A DNA stretch of 64,000 bases. Source: Streptomyces marianii. GTDB lineage: Bacteria > Actinomycetota > Actinomycetes > Streptomycetales > Streptomycetaceae. Made by a program: the position numbers and the translations under genes. The DNA is taken from positions 4,446,001 through 4,510,000 of the forward strand of contig NZ_VAWE01000001.1 of the NCBI RefSeq assembly GCF_005795905.1, read 5' to 3'. The notes beneath the pieces were generated by a model, which did no database searches, was not told the DNA's origin, and worked only from the letters and a program-made list of their open reading frames with translations. Of this stretch, positions 39,842-48,520 are shown one piece after another. Positions within the stretch are counted from its first letter, which is position 1. The number at the start of each line of letters is the position of its first letter.

Positions 39842-40606
39842 ATGCCACGCGAAACGCCTTACCTACAGGTGGCCGACGCTCTGCGTGACCGCATCAAGTC
39901 CGGTGAGTGGTCCGTCGGCGAGAAGCTCCCGAGCCGAGCGCGCTTCGCCGAGGAGTACGGAGTCGGACAGTCCGTGGCGCAGCGGGCCATGGAGCGGCTC
40001 ATCATCGAAGGCCTACTCGAAGGCCGCGCCGGATCCGGCACCTACGTCCGTCGGCCGCGCGAGCGTCTGCGCATGGTGCGTTCACGCCACCGTGAGCGGC
40101 GCGGCGGCAGCCCCTTCCGCGCGGACATGAGGGAGCAGGGCAGGGCTGGGAGTTGGGAGTCGCGGAGTGAGGCGCGCACTCCAGCGCCAGAGCGCATCGC
40201 GGAGCGGCTGGCGATCACGCCAGGCGACCCGTGCGTCCGCACCGCCTACGAGTTCCTTGCCGATGGCCAGCCGGTCCAACTGTCGGAGTCATGGGAGCCG
40301 ATGGCGATTACGGACGGCACGCCGATCGTGCTTCCGGAGATGGGCCCGCACGCGGGCGCTGGTGTGGTCGAGCGGATGCGGTCCATCGGCGTCATCATCG
40401 AGACCGCCGTCGAGGTCCCGCGCCCGGCGCGCGCCACGCAGGAGCAGGCGAACCTCCTGGGCATCTCTGTCGGCGACTTGATCACCGAGATTGAGCGGAC
40501 GTACTACGACACCGAGGGGCGGCCGGTGGAAACCGCAGACATCACCGTCGCCGATGTTCGGTGGGAGATCGCCTACGAGATCGGCATCGAGCGGCCAGGC
40601 GCCTGA
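39842..40606 (+). CDS. GntR-family regulator (KorSA-like)
   Basis: This 254-residue protein has a GntR winged helix at residues 1-75 (LQVADALRDRIKSGEWSVGE, LPSRARFAEEYGVGQSVAQR, GSGTYVRRP). The C-terminal domain is of the UTRA/HutC type (ERIAERLAITPGDPCVRTAY, QPVQLSESWEP, DITVADVRWEIAYE). This layout matches KorSA, the repressor of transfer and excision of pSAM2. It lies just beyond att3, with no transfer genes left, and is best read as the remnant of an older element. Confidence 0.85.
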   Translation: MPRETPYLQVADALRDRIKSGEWSVGEKLPSRARFAEEYGVGQSVAQRAMERLIIEGLLEGRAGSGTYVRRPRERLRMVRSRHRERRGGSPFRADMREQGRAGSWESRSEARTPAPERIAERLAITPGDPCVRTAYEFLADGQPVQLSESWEPMAITDGTPIVLPEMGPHAGAGVVERMRSIGVIIETAVEVPRPARATQEQANLLGISVGDLITEIERTYYDTEGRPVETADITVADVRWEIAYEIGIERPGA

Positions 40607-40629
40607 CCCCGGACGCGCGAAACCGGCCA

Positions 40630-40656
40630 CTCGCTCGACCGTGATGGTCGGGCGAG
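40630..40656 (+). terminator. Terminator after the GntR gene
   Basis: CTCGCTCGACC and GGTCGGGCGAG form an 11-bp stem with one mismatch and a 5-nt loop, 23 bp after the stop. Confidence 0.65.
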
Positions 40657-41059
40657 GGGGCGCGTCGTGCTCAGGGGTACTGGCGGTGCTGGGGAACGAG
40701 GCCCGCGGACAGTAGCCCGCGACGCTCGGTTGGTTCGGGGGCGGGTGTGCCGTCGCGGCGGCAGACGAGCGCGTCGGGGTCGCTGGACGGGGGTCGGATG
40801 CCGTCCCCGTCGGGGCACTGGCCGTCACGGCCGGTCTTTTCCGGCGGGGTCCCGCGTCGCGTCGTGGTCCGGCGGGTCCTGGCTCTTCTCGGAGCCCGGG
40901 CGGCGGTCCGTGAGGTCCGGACCCGATCTGGGCTGCGGGCGCGGCCGACGCGCAGTGGCAGTGTTGGGTGGTCTGCCCTCGTCGGCGTTCCAGGGCAATG
41001 CCCCTACGCTTCTGCAGGCGATACGACAAGAGTCAGGGCAACCAGGGGGACGGGGCGGC
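40657..41059. other. Intergenic stretch without a supported gene
   Basis: Open frames here are by-products of the GC content. The region presumably holds the promoter of the membrane protein gene at 41060; no repeat or structure was found. Confidence 0.4.
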
Positions 41060-42265
41060 ATGAGCACCGACAAGCAAGGGCCGTACGGGTCGCCGCCGAG
41101 CTCAACCGCCTCTGCAGCGCTCGGCCCCGGTTCGGAGCCCTCCCCACCTGCATGCCCCACACCCAATGGGCCGACCGGTTCGGCTGCGGGCCGTCGCCGC
41201 CGTCTGCTGGGCGCTGTTGCTCTGGTGGCCGCCGGGACGCTCCTCGGCGCGGGTGTCGTCGCCTGGCAGACGGATGCGCTTCCCCTTGTCGGCTCCCCCT
41301 GCTGGGACTCCGTGACGGACCAGGACCTCGACGAACTCCTCGGCGGCTGGGAGACCGAGGACGCGGAGATACGGCCGGCGTGGTCCCGCACGTCGGATGT
41401 GCCGCTGCACGGCAGCTGCCGCATCACGAGCGACGACGGAGGCACCCCGGGCCGCCAGATCGATGTCCGGGTCCACAGACTCGACGGCTTGGAGAAGGGC
41501 AACATCCCCTGGGCCGAGGAGTTCCTGTCGTCCCGGCTGACTCCTATGGGCGACGGGCTGCTGGGTATGGCCTCGGACACCCGCGCCTGGGTGGCGGTCC
41601 CGGACAACTGCTCCAAGTCCGGGATGTTCTCGGGCCCGGCGGTCGTGGATGTCGCCATGGGCGACGACGAGATCCGGAACACCCAGGACGCAGACAGAAA
41701 CGCCACGTTCCACAAGGCCCTCGCCCGGACCGCCGTCCATGTCGCGAACGCCACCATGGCGGAACTCGGGTGCTCAGGCTCACTCCCCGAGCCTGGCACG
41801 TTGACCGCCGTACCGGACTTCCAGGCGATGCGCGCCGATGGCGAGCTGTGCGGGCTCGAGGGACTGCGTCTGCCCGAACCGTACACGGAGTCGGACGTCC
41901 GCATACGGACCTCGGCCGGAGAGAACAGCCCCGTCCGCACCTGCGACATCGTTGCGGGGGACACCGTTCGCCCGCAGCTGCGGCTCCAGACGATTCAGGA
42001 GCAAGTTCTCACCGGCGCTGTGGAAACGGCCGCCATCCACAGCGGCCCGTCCATGAGGACCGGCGCATCCGAACGAGCAGGCTCCTACTCCCCGACCGTC
42101 GCCGCGCTGCGGGCCGAGTGCCCGAAGGGCGATGTCGTCTTCATCGCGCAGGAGCGAAGGGCTTTCCGCGACTACACCTTCATCCGCGAAGTCTTCCCCG
42201 CGTATGTGGCCGCGGAGGCGAAGCGACTCGGCTGCGGCCCGCTGGAGATCCAGATCCCGGAGTGA
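41060..42265 (+). CDS. Membrane-anchored extracytoplasmic protein of unknown function
   Basis: This 401-residue protein starts at an ATG in GGCATGAGC. A Pro/Ser-rich cytoplasmic stretch of about 45 residues (SPPACPTPNGPTGSAAGRRR) leads to one membrane helix (LLGAVALVAAGTLLGAGVVA). A large outside domain follows with several Cys pairs (SPCWDSV, GSCRITSD, DNCSKSG, LGCSGS, LCGLEG, RTCDIV, AECPKG, LGCGPL) that could form disulfides. No enzyme motif seen. I recall such proteins as common in Streptomyces but without a known role. Confidence 0.75.
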   Translation: MSTDKQGPYGSPPSSTASAALGPGSEPSPPACPTPNGPTGSAAGRRRRLLGAVALVAAGTLLGAGVVAWQTDALPLVGSPCWDSVTDQDLDELLGGWETEDAEIRPAWSRTSDVPLHGSCRITSDDGGTPGRQIDVRVHRLDGLEKGNIPWAEEFLSSRLTPMGDGLLGMASDTRAWVAVPDNCSKSGMFSGPAVVDVAMGDDEIRNTQDADRNATFHKALARTAVHVANATMAELGCSGSLPEPGTLTAVPDFQAMRADGELCGLEGLRLPEPYTESDVRIRTSAGENSPVRTCDIVAGDTVRPQLRLQTIQEQVLTGAVETAAIHSGPSMRTGASERAGSYSPTVAALRAECPKGDVVFIAQERRAFRDYTFIREVFPAYVAAEAKRLGCGPLEIQIPE

Positions 42266-42731
42266 CCTCCGCGCCCCCGGCCGAGGCGGCCGGATCCCGG
42301 CGTACCTCCGGCGAAGGGCGGTGCGCCGGGTACAGCCCCGGCCCCCTGTCAAGCCGCAGCCGCCGACTCATCGGCGAACCCGCCCCGGCCGAGATCAGCT
42401 GCTCCACTCCGTGGGACGCCGTCCACGTGGAGACTCCGATGAGCGCTCCGTTTGGCCAGGCGTTTCCGGACCGGTGGGCTGTCCGGCGGAGGTCCCGGCA
42501 GGACCCTGCCGGGACGTTCTGAGTTTGTTGGTCGTGGGTTCGAGTCCGACAGGGACGTCTCCATGCGCCCGGCCGGATCCCGGGTCCGCTGAGTCCCGCT
42601 CCCGGGGGACGCCCGTGAGCGCCCCCGCCGGCTCGCCCGCGTCCCGTCGGTGTCCGTCGGCGGGACACCTGGACGAGGTGATCGGCGCCGCGGGCGTGCG
42701 GGGTGGTCCGGGGAGGGGGAAAACTGGAGGT
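42266..42731. other. Intergenic region with a degraded tRNA-Lys att-like segment
   Basis: At 42527-42556 the sequence GTTGGTCGTGGGTTCGAGTC and the following ten bases match the tRNA-Lys segment 478-507 at 26 of 30 positions. Substitutions break one T-stem pair, and no tRNA 5' half is present. It may be a worn fourth att copy marking the old right end of the accretion. A conserved T arm from another tRNA is the alternative. No gene is supported in this stretch. Confidence 0.45.
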
Positions 42732-42932
42732 ATGGCTAGCAAGGCACGCCTCGAGGGCGGGCCGGACGATCTGCGGGGGCAGGTCGTGCCGATCACCCCT
42801 CCGGGGCAGGAGCTGAAGATCCCGCATCGCGGCGGCTACGAGCATTTCAAGGCCACGACCCGCCACGAGGACGCCCCCGAGGGGCGGCTGACCGTCTACG
42901 AGTGGTGGGAACGCACCGAGGTCGCGGAGTAA
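42732..42932 (+). CDS. Small conserved actinobacterial protein (DUF5988-like)
   Basis: This 66-residue protein starts at an ATG after CTGGAGG. It reads MASKARLEGGPDDLRGQVVP ... LKIPHRGGYEHF ... RLTVYEWWERTEVAE, matching the short beta-rich DUF5988-type proteins of Streptomyces as I recall them. Function unknown. It is the first gene that looks like the stable chromosome right of the accretion. Confidence 0.7.
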   Translation: MASKARLEGGPDDLRGQVVPITPPGQELKIPHRGGYEHFKATTRHEDAPEGRLTVYEWWERTEVAE

Positions 42933-43096
42933 CCGCAGGTCGGCGGGCTGGAAAGAACCGGGGCGGACGGGTCTGCCGCCCCGGAAAGGGGGCCCTGTAT
43001 GCGTGGTTGCTCACGGTTTCGCCACACGTTCGGCGGCCGTGCCTGCGGGAAATGGAGTTGATCTTGTTCCGTATGGCGTAAGGTGGTGTTCACCGA

Positions 43097-43170
43097 CGCG
43101 GGGTGGAGCAGCTCGGTAGCTCGCTGGGCTCATAACCCAGAGGTCGCAGGTTCAAATCCTGTCCCCGCTA
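43097..43170 (+). tRNA. Initiator tRNA-fMet (CAU)
   Basis: The cloverleaf is complete: CGCGGGG/CCCCGCT with the mismatched first pair typical of initiators, D arm, anticodon stem CTGGG/CCCAG with three consecutive G-C pairs (initiator signature) around CTCATAA, and T arm GCAGG-TTCAAAT-CCTGT. CCA is not encoded. Confidence 0.95.
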
Positions 43171-43178
43171 CTGAAGGC

Positions 43179-43212
43179 CGAGGGCCCGGAACCACATGGT
43201 TCCGGGCCCTCG
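43179..43212 (+). terminator. Terminator of tRNA-fMet
   Basis: CGAGGGCCCGGAACC and GGTTCCGGGCCCTCG form a perfect 15-bp stem with a 4-nt loop, starting 8 bp after the tRNA. Confidence 0.85.
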
Positions 43213-43267
43213 GTGCGTCTCCCTTCCGGGTACGCCGATGCCCGTTCCCCGGCCCGGTCCTCTTCGG

Positions 43268-43299
43268 CTTGACCTTTACGCAACGTCAAGATCTAGCGT
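43268..43299 (+). promoter_or_regulatory. MerR-type promoter with 19-bp spacer
   Basis: TTGACC (43269-43274) and TAGCGT (43294-43299) are separated by 19 bp, as in MerR-activated promoters. Between them CTTGAC and GTCAAG (43268-43273, 43285-43290) form the operator dyad. The gene downstream encodes a MerR regulator, so autoactivation is likely. Confidence 0.7.
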
Positions 43300-43306
43300 T
43301 TCGGGC

Positions 43307-44059
43307 ATGGAGTGGTCCATCCAGGAAATCGCCAGGAAGGCCGGCACGACGAGCCGCACGCTTCGTCACTACGGGGAGCTCGGCCTCCTCGTACCGAGCC
43401 GGATCGGCAGCAACGGCTACCGCTACTACGACCAGGAAGCCCTGGTCCGGTTGCAGCGCATCCTGCTGCTGCGGGAGCTGGGCCTCGGCCTGCCCGCCAT
43501 CGCGCAGGCCCTGGAAGGCCAGCGGGACACGGCCACCGCACTGCGCACGCACCTTCGGCTGCTGGAGCAGGAGCGGGAGCGCATCGGGCGGCAGATCGCC
43601 TCGGTGCGGACCACTCTCGACCGGACCGAGAAAGGGGAGGAACTGATGGCGGAAGAGGTCTTCGACGGCTTCGACCACACCCGCTACGAGGAGGAGGTGA
43701 CCGCACGCTGGGGCCGCGAGGCGTACCAGAAGGGCGACCGCTGGTGGCGCTCGCTGAGCGCGCAGGAGAAGCGGGACTTCCAGGACCGCCAGGTCGCGAT
43801 CGCACGTGACTTCGGGCAGGCTCTGAGGGACGGGCTCGCGCCGGACAGCGACCAGGTCCAGGACATCGCCCGGCGGCACTGCGAGTGGCTGTCGGTGACG
43901 GCCACCCCCACCAGGTCGTACGTGAACGGGCTGGGCGAGATGTACGTCGCCGACCCGCGCTTCACGGCCAACTACGACCGGCACGGTCAGGGCACCGCGG
44001 TCTTCGTCCGGGACGCCCTGAAGGTCTACGCGGAGCGCCGTCTCGGCGACGACCGGTAA
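43307..44059 (+). CDS. tipA: TipA-like MerR regulator with TipAS drug-binding domain
   Basis: This 250-residue protein starts at MEWSIQEIARKAGTTSRTLR. Residues 1-75 are the MerR winged helix (RHYGELGLLVPSRIGSNGYR), 76-113 a dimerising coiled helix (RLLEQERERIGRQIASVRTT), and 114-250 a TipAS domain (RYEEEVTARWGREAYQKGDR, VNGLGEMYVADPRFTANYDR). TipAL binds thiopeptides covalently and activates its own promoter. An internal ATG at 43646 (Met114) has a strong ribosome site, AAAGGGGAGG, so a separate TipAS of 137 residues should be made, as known for tipA. Confidence 0.85.
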   Translation: MEWSIQEIARKAGTTSRTLRHYGELGLLVPSRIGSNGYRYYDQEALVRLQRILLLRELGLGLPAIAQALEGQRDTATALRTHLRLLEQERERIGRQIASVRTTLDRTEKGEELMAEEVFDGFDHTRYEEEVTARWGREAYQKGDRWWRSLSAQEKRDFQDRQVAIARDFGQALRDGLAPDSDQVQDIARRHCEWLSVTATPTRSYVNGLGEMYVADPRFTANYDRHGQGTAVFVRDALKVYAERRLGDDR

Positions 44060-44264
44060 CCGAGTCGGCGGTCACCCGGCCGGGCGACCGGTCGCCCGGT
44101 GCGGCGCGGCCATCAGGAGGGCCCCTGGTGACCGTCGCGCGCGACGCCGCGGGGCTCTCGGCCGGTTGGCCGATGGCGACTCGTGGTGCGGCGCGGCGGC
44201 CGCCAGCCTGGATGGGGCGCGGTACCGTCCGCGACCCCGGGACGGACGCGGCGGGAGACCACTG

Positions 44265-45404
44265 GTGCGGCATCGACAACGCGGCGAGGGGCAGCGGGGG
44301 AACGGTGGCCGTCGCTTCGTCGCGGTACTCCCGTGGCTGCTGATCGTGGGCGGGGTCTTCTACGACCTGGGAACGCCGGACACCTTCACCGCGGCCCCTC
44401 TCTTCACGGCCGCGCCGCTGATCGCCGCACCCTTCTTCTCGATGCTCTACACACTGGCCACCGGGGTGGCGGCCTGCGCGGCGGTGACCGGCATGCACGT
44501 CTACAGCGAGAGGCTCCAGGGGATCCCTGCCGTCACCGAGTCGCTGACCGTGTTCACGGTCTCCGTACTGGCCCTCTTCATCAACCGGATCGTGCGGCGC
44601 AGCGGTGAGCGCCTGGCGTCGGCCCGCGTCGTCGCGGAGGCCGCGCAGCGGGCCGTGCTGCCCACGCCGGACGAGCGGATCGACGGCCTTCAGATCGCCG
44701 CCCGGTACGAGGCGGCCGAGCAGGACGCGTTCATCGGCGGGGACCTGTACGCCGCGCAGAAGACCCCGTACGGGGTGCGGCTGATCGTGGGCGACGTGCA
44801 GGGGAAGGGTCTGGGCGTGGTCGGGACGGTCGCCTTGGTGCTGGGCGCCTTCCGGGAGGCCGCCGAGCAGGAGGACTCGCTGGCGGGGGTGGCGCAGCGG
44901 CTGGAGCGGGCGCTCGCACGGGAGGGCGCGTGGGAATCCGGGTTCGGCGCCGTCGAGGGCTTCACCACCGCCGTGCTCGCCGAGATCCCGCGTGACGGCG
45001 ATCGGATCAGGATCGTCAACCGGGGGCACCCTCCGCCGCTGCTGCTCGGGGCGGACGGCGCGCTGGTCGTGCTGGATCCGCCCGAGCGGGCGCTGCCCCT
45101 GGGGATCGGCCTCGGGGCCTGGCCGGACCGGACGTCCGAGACCCCCTATCCGCCCGGTGGCACGCTCCTCCTCTACACCGACGGCCTGTCCGAGGCACGG
45201 GACGCGCACGGCGTCATGTACGACCCGCGCCGGCGGCTGGGCGGCCGGGCCTTCTCCGGCCCGGAGGAACTGCTGGACGCGGTCGTCGCCGATGTGCGAA
45301 GGCACACGGGAGGGGCGGCGACGGACGACATGGCGCTGCTCGCGGTCACCCGGGGGGAGGGGCGGAGGCCGCCACGGCGCGGGATGGCGCCGGTCCCGCC
45401 GTGA
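44265..45404 (+). CDS. Membrane-bound PP2C (SpoIIE-type) phosphatase
   Basis: This protein of about 379 residues starts at a GTG behind GGGAG; the frame is open further upstream to a TTG at 44166. Three to four membrane helices occupy about 17-115 (FVAVLPWLLIVGGVFYDLG, IAAPFFSMLYTLATGVAACA, VTESLTVFTVSVLALFI). The C-terminal PP2C domain has AFIGGDLYAAQKTPYGVRLI, VGDVQGKGLGV with the metal-binding Asp, NRGHPPPLLL, LLYTDGLSEARDA and DDMALLAV. Such proteins reset anti-sigma/anti-anti-sigma partners. No partner is adjacent. Confidence 0.85.
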   Translation: MRHRQRGEGQRGNGGRRFVAVLPWLLIVGGVFYDLGTPDTFTAAPLFTAAPLIAAPFFSMLYTLATGVAACAAVTGMHVYSERLQGIPAVTESLTVFTVSVLALFINRIVRRSGERLASARVVAEAAQRAVLPTPDERIDGLQIAARYEAAEQDAFIGGDLYAAQKTPYGVRLIVGDVQGKGLGVVGTVALVLGAFREAAEQEDSLAGVAQRLERALAREGAWESGFGAVEGFTTAVLAEIPRDGDRIRIVNRGHPPPLLLGADGALVVLDPPERALPLGIGLGAWPDRTSETPYPPGGTLLLYTDGLSEARDAHGVMYDPRRRLGGRAFSGPEELLDAVVADVRRHTGGAATDDMALLAVTRGEGRRPPRRGMAPVPP

Positions 45405-45720
45405 GGGGCGGGGCGCCTCGCCACTTGGCGGTTCGGTGCCGGTGAGGCATGTGGGGCGTGAGGGCTGCCTGAGAAGCGCAATGCCACGGAACGTGATCGG
45501 AGGGGAGCCCTCCGCATAACAACTGACGAACCATCAGAAGCTTTGGGTCGAATGAAGGTCCATCAACTTGTCCGTTTCGGGGATGTTGTTGCAGGTAAGT
45601 CCCGGCCAACATCCTTAATGATCAGTCGGAACGCCTTGGAATCCGGGCTCGGTCTCTATTAACGTTCGATAACGCAGCGCGGTCGTCCCAGTCGTCGCCA
45701 GAGACGGCACCGTGCGCACG

Positions 45721-45833
45721 CGCCGAATCCCGCAAGGGAACCGGGGAACCAACTATTGGGGTGAATCGGGCACTTCGCGGTGCCCGTAGGAGACCTTCCT
45801 GCTCCGAACCCGTCAGCTAACCCGGTAGGCGAG
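45721..45833 (+). promoter_or_regulatory. ydaO-type c-di-AMP riboswitch
   Basis: The aptamer core is clear: CGCCGAATCC, TTGGGGTGAATCGGGC, TCCTGCTCCGAACCCGTC, AGCTAACCCGGTAGGCG. It sits 24 bp before the start of an M23 peptidase gene, in line with its known use in Streptomyces to control cell wall hydrolases and Rpf proteins. It is an off-switch in known cases. The preceding 45405-45720 is the promoter region; CTGACGAACCATCAG (45523-45537) there is a candidate operator. Confidence 0.92.
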
Positions 45834-45857
45834 AAGGAAGGAAAGGAGAACGCCTCC

Positions 45858-46904
45858 GTGGCGTCCAACGAGCCTGCCCTCCAGGAGCCCCCCACTGCGC
45901 AGTGGGTCCCCAGCGACCAGTGGGCTCCCGCCCCCGGGGCGGAGGAGTGGAACCCGACCGAGGAATCGGTCCGTCCCGTCCGTGGCAGGCACCGCGTCGT
46001 CAAGCAACGCAACGCGCTCGCACGGAGCTCCACCGTCCTCGGTGTCGGTGTCATCGCCGCGGTCGGTGCGGGTGGTATGGCCACCGCCCAGGACAAGCCC
46101 GCGGTCTCCATTTCCCTGCCCGACGTCATCGCGGACAAACTCCCCGACGCCGAATCGCTGCCCGGTGTCGGCTCCTTGATGTCGGACGACTCCGGCGACG
46201 AGGCAGTCGCGGACGGACCGCTCACCACGGCCGACATCACCGTCCAGGGTGGTGACGCGGGCGAGGCCCTGCGCGCCCGGATCCTCCAGCAGGCCGAGCA
46301 GCAGCAGGCCAAGGCCGAGGCTGAGGCCCGGGCGGCTGCCGAGCAGGCCGCCGTGGAGCAGGCCGCCGCCGAGGCGAAGCGGCAGGCGACCGAGGCCGCC
46401 GAAGCGGCCGCCGAGGCCGAGCGCAAGGCCGCGGAGGCCGAGCGCAAGGCCGCGGAGGAGGCCGCCCGCAAGGCGGAGGCCGAGCGCCTCGCCAAGCTCG
46501 CCGCGAGTTATTCGCTGCCGACCTCGTCGTACACGCTGACCTCCACCTACGGGCAGGCCGGATCCATGTGGTCCTCCGGCTACCACACGGGTCTCGACTT
46601 CGCCGCACCGACGGGCACCCCCGTCAAGGCCGTGCACGGCGGCACCATCAAGTCGGCAGGCTGGTCCGGTTCGTACGGCTACCGCATCGTGCTGGAGCTC
46701 GAGGACGGCACCGAGGTCTGGTACAGCCACCTGTCGTCGATGACCGTCGGCGTGGGGCAGAAGGTCTCCACCTCCGAGACCATCGGCCGCGTCGGCGCCA
46801 CCGGCAACGTCACCGGCCCGCACCTCCACCTCGAGGTGCACACCCCGGGTGGCGACGGGGTCGACCCCGCCGCGTGGCTGCGGGACAAGGGCCTCTCCGT
46901 CTGA
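45858..46904 (+). CDS. M23-family peptidoglycan endopeptidase
   Basis: This 348-residue protein starts at a GTG behind AAAGGAG. A cytoplasmic stretch with basic residues (GRHRVVKQRNALARSS) leads to a membrane segment (TVLGVGVIAAVGAGGMATAQ), so it is secreted or anchored. Residues about 140-220 are an Ala/Glu/Lys coiled coil. The M23 domain follows with the zinc ligands HTGLDFAAPTGTPV, the SSMTVGVGQKV strand and HLHLEVHTPGG. It cleaves peptide cross-links in the wall. The c-di-AMP riboswitch upstream ties it to osmotic and cell wall control. Confidence 0.92.
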   Translation: MASNEPALQEPPTAQWVPSDQWAPAPGAEEWNPTEESVRPVRGRHRVVKQRNALARSSTVLGVGVIAAVGAGGMATAQDKPAVSISLPDVIADKLPDAESLPGVGSLMSDDSGDEAVADGPLTTADITVQGGDAGEALRARILQQAEQQQAKAEAEARAAAEQAAVEQAAAEAKRQATEAAEAAAEAERKAAEAERKAAEEAARKAEAERLAKLAASYSLPTSSYTLTSTYGQAGSMWSSGYHTGLDFAAPTGTPVKAVHGGTIKSAGWSGSYGYRIVLELEDGTEVWYSHLSSMTVGVGQKVSTSETIGRVGATGNVTGPHLHLEVHTPGGDGVDPAAWLRDKGLSV

Positions 46905-46995
46905 TCCATCGGCACGGAGCCGCGCGCTGCGGTAGCCGTTGGCCCGGAGCCCCGTGCTCCGGCCCATCCTTGTGGAGCCTCGTGCTCCGGCCGAC

Positions 46996-47035
46996 GACGG
47001 CCCGGTGACGTCCCACCGACGTCCACCGGGCCGTC
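46996..47035. terminator. Bidirectional terminator between the peptidase and prsW-like genes
   Basis: GACGGCCCGGTG and CACCGGGCCGTC form a 12-bp stem, between the convergent stops at 46904 and 47118. Confidence 0.75.
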
Positions 47036-47117
47036 GGCTGTGCATGCCCGGCTGCGCCTGCCGGCATCCATGCACCGCCGGCGTTCCCGCAGGCCCCGGG
47101 CGCCCGCCGGGGTGGCG

Positions 47118-48446
47118 TCAGCCGCGGTAGGGGTTGAAGCCGCTGTAGTCCAGATGGGGAGGGGGCTGCCAGGCGCGGCCCGTCGCGCGGGCGGCGTACG
47201 TCAGAGCCGGGCCCGCGAGATCCCGGCGCTGCCACAGATGGTGCAGCAGCTCCTGCTCCCGGGCGGCGAAGTCCGGCCCGGCCGTGCCCCGCTCGGCCCG
47301 GTGGCGGAGGAAGGCCAGGGAGGTGGCGAACACCTCGTACTCGGAGACGGCACGCGCGGCGGCGGCGCCGTGGGTGCGGCCCGCCAGATCGCGGGCCATC
47401 GTGCGGGCCTTCATCGAGGACAGGGCCAGCGGCTCGGTGGGCGCCAGCCAGCCGGCCGCGGCATAGGCCGGCAGTTCCGCCGCGACCGTGCGCAGCTCAC
47501 GCTGCCGGGTCCACACCGCCAGCCAGGTCAGCAGACCGAAGGCGGGCACCATGAACGCCGCGTACACCGCGTAGAAACCCAGAGGGCCGAAGATGCCCGA
47601 GCCGTTCCACAGGGCGTGCATGCCCATGGAGAGGAGCAGGCCGAGTACGGGCAGTGCGACCCTGCGGACCGTCCGGTCCCGCGCGGTGGCGGCCGCCAGC
47701 CCGAAACCGATGCCCGTGAGCACCGTGAACAGCGGGTGCGCGAACGGAGACATCACGATCCGTACGAAGAAGGTGGCGGCCGTGACGGAGGCGAAGCCGG
47801 AGGTCCCGAACTCCTGGTCCTCGCCGAAGGCGTTGCCGAGATAGAGGATGTTCTCGGTGAACGCGAAGCCCGTCGCCGTGAAACCGGCGATCACGACACC
47901 GTCGACGAGGCCGGTGAAGTCCCGTCTCCGGAAGAGGAACAACAGAAGCACCGCGGCCGCCTTGGCGGTCTCCTCGACCACGGGGGCGATGACGGTCGCA
48001 CCGATCGTGTCCGCGTGCGTCGGATCGGCCGTGGCCGTGGCTATCCACTGGGTCGCGAACGAGTTGGCGATGATCGCGACGAGGGCGGCCGCGCAGGCCC
48101 CCCAGGCGAAGGCGAAGACGAGGTTCCGCCAGGGCCCCGGCTCCACCCGGTCCAGCCAGCGGAACGCCCCCATCAGCAGGGGCACCGGCAGTACGGCGAG
48201 ACCGAGCCCGACGAGGAAGCCCTCGGTGCCGGTCTGCTCGCGCACCAGCGCGAGGATCACCAGGCCCGAGAGTGCCAGCAGGGTGATCAGCGCCCAGGCG
48301 CGCACGGCCTTGCTGCGCCAGAAGTCGCGGCGCGGCTTGTAGCGCCAGCGGGCGCGCTCCGGTACGGCGTCGAACAGCGGCCGCTCGTCGCACGCCGGGA
48401 CGGCGGGGCGGGCGGCCGGATGCGGCTGCGGGGACCAGTCGGACAC
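47118..48446 (-). CDS. PrsW-family intramembrane metalloprotease
   Basis: This 442-residue membrane protein has about eight helices. The family motifs are APVVEETAKAAAVLL (the EExxK motif), ATGFAFTENILYLG (FxxxEN) and the His segments MSPFAHPLFTVLTG and GMHALWNGSG. PrsW enzymes perform site-1 cleavage of anti-sigma factors in Bacillus; most actinobacterial members have no known substrate. The C-terminal 130 residues are soluble (LSSMKARTMARDLAGRTHGA) and specific to actinobacteria. An anti-sigma-sigma fusion gene lies 8 kb away at 55217, a possible but unproven client. Confidence 0.9.
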   Translation of the reverse strand: MSDWSPQPHPAARPAVPACDERPLFDAVPERARWRYKPRRDFWRSKAVRAWALITLLALSGLVILALVREQTGTEGFLVGLGLAVLPVPLLMGAFRWLDRVEPGPWRNLVFAFAWGACAAALVAIIANSFATQWIATATADPTHADTIGATVIAPVVEETAKAAAVLLLFLFRRRDFTGLVDGVVIAGFTATGFAFTENILYLGNAFGEDQEFGTSGFASVTAATFFVRIVMSPFAHPLFTVLTGIGFGLAAATARDRTVRRVALPVLGLLLSMGMHALWNGSGIFGPLGFYAVYAAFMVPAFGLLTWLAVWTRQRELRTVAAELPAYAAAGWLAPTEPLALSSMKARTMARDLAGRTHGAAAARAVSEYEVFATSLAFLRHRAERGTAGPDFAAREQELLHHLWQRRDLAGPALTYAARATGRAWQPPPHLDYSGFNPYRG

Positions 48447-48520
48447 CAGACGACCCTAACGAGCGGCACGGACAACGCGCGACGGCGTTGGTGCCGGTGG
48501 GTGCACCGCACCCACCGGAG

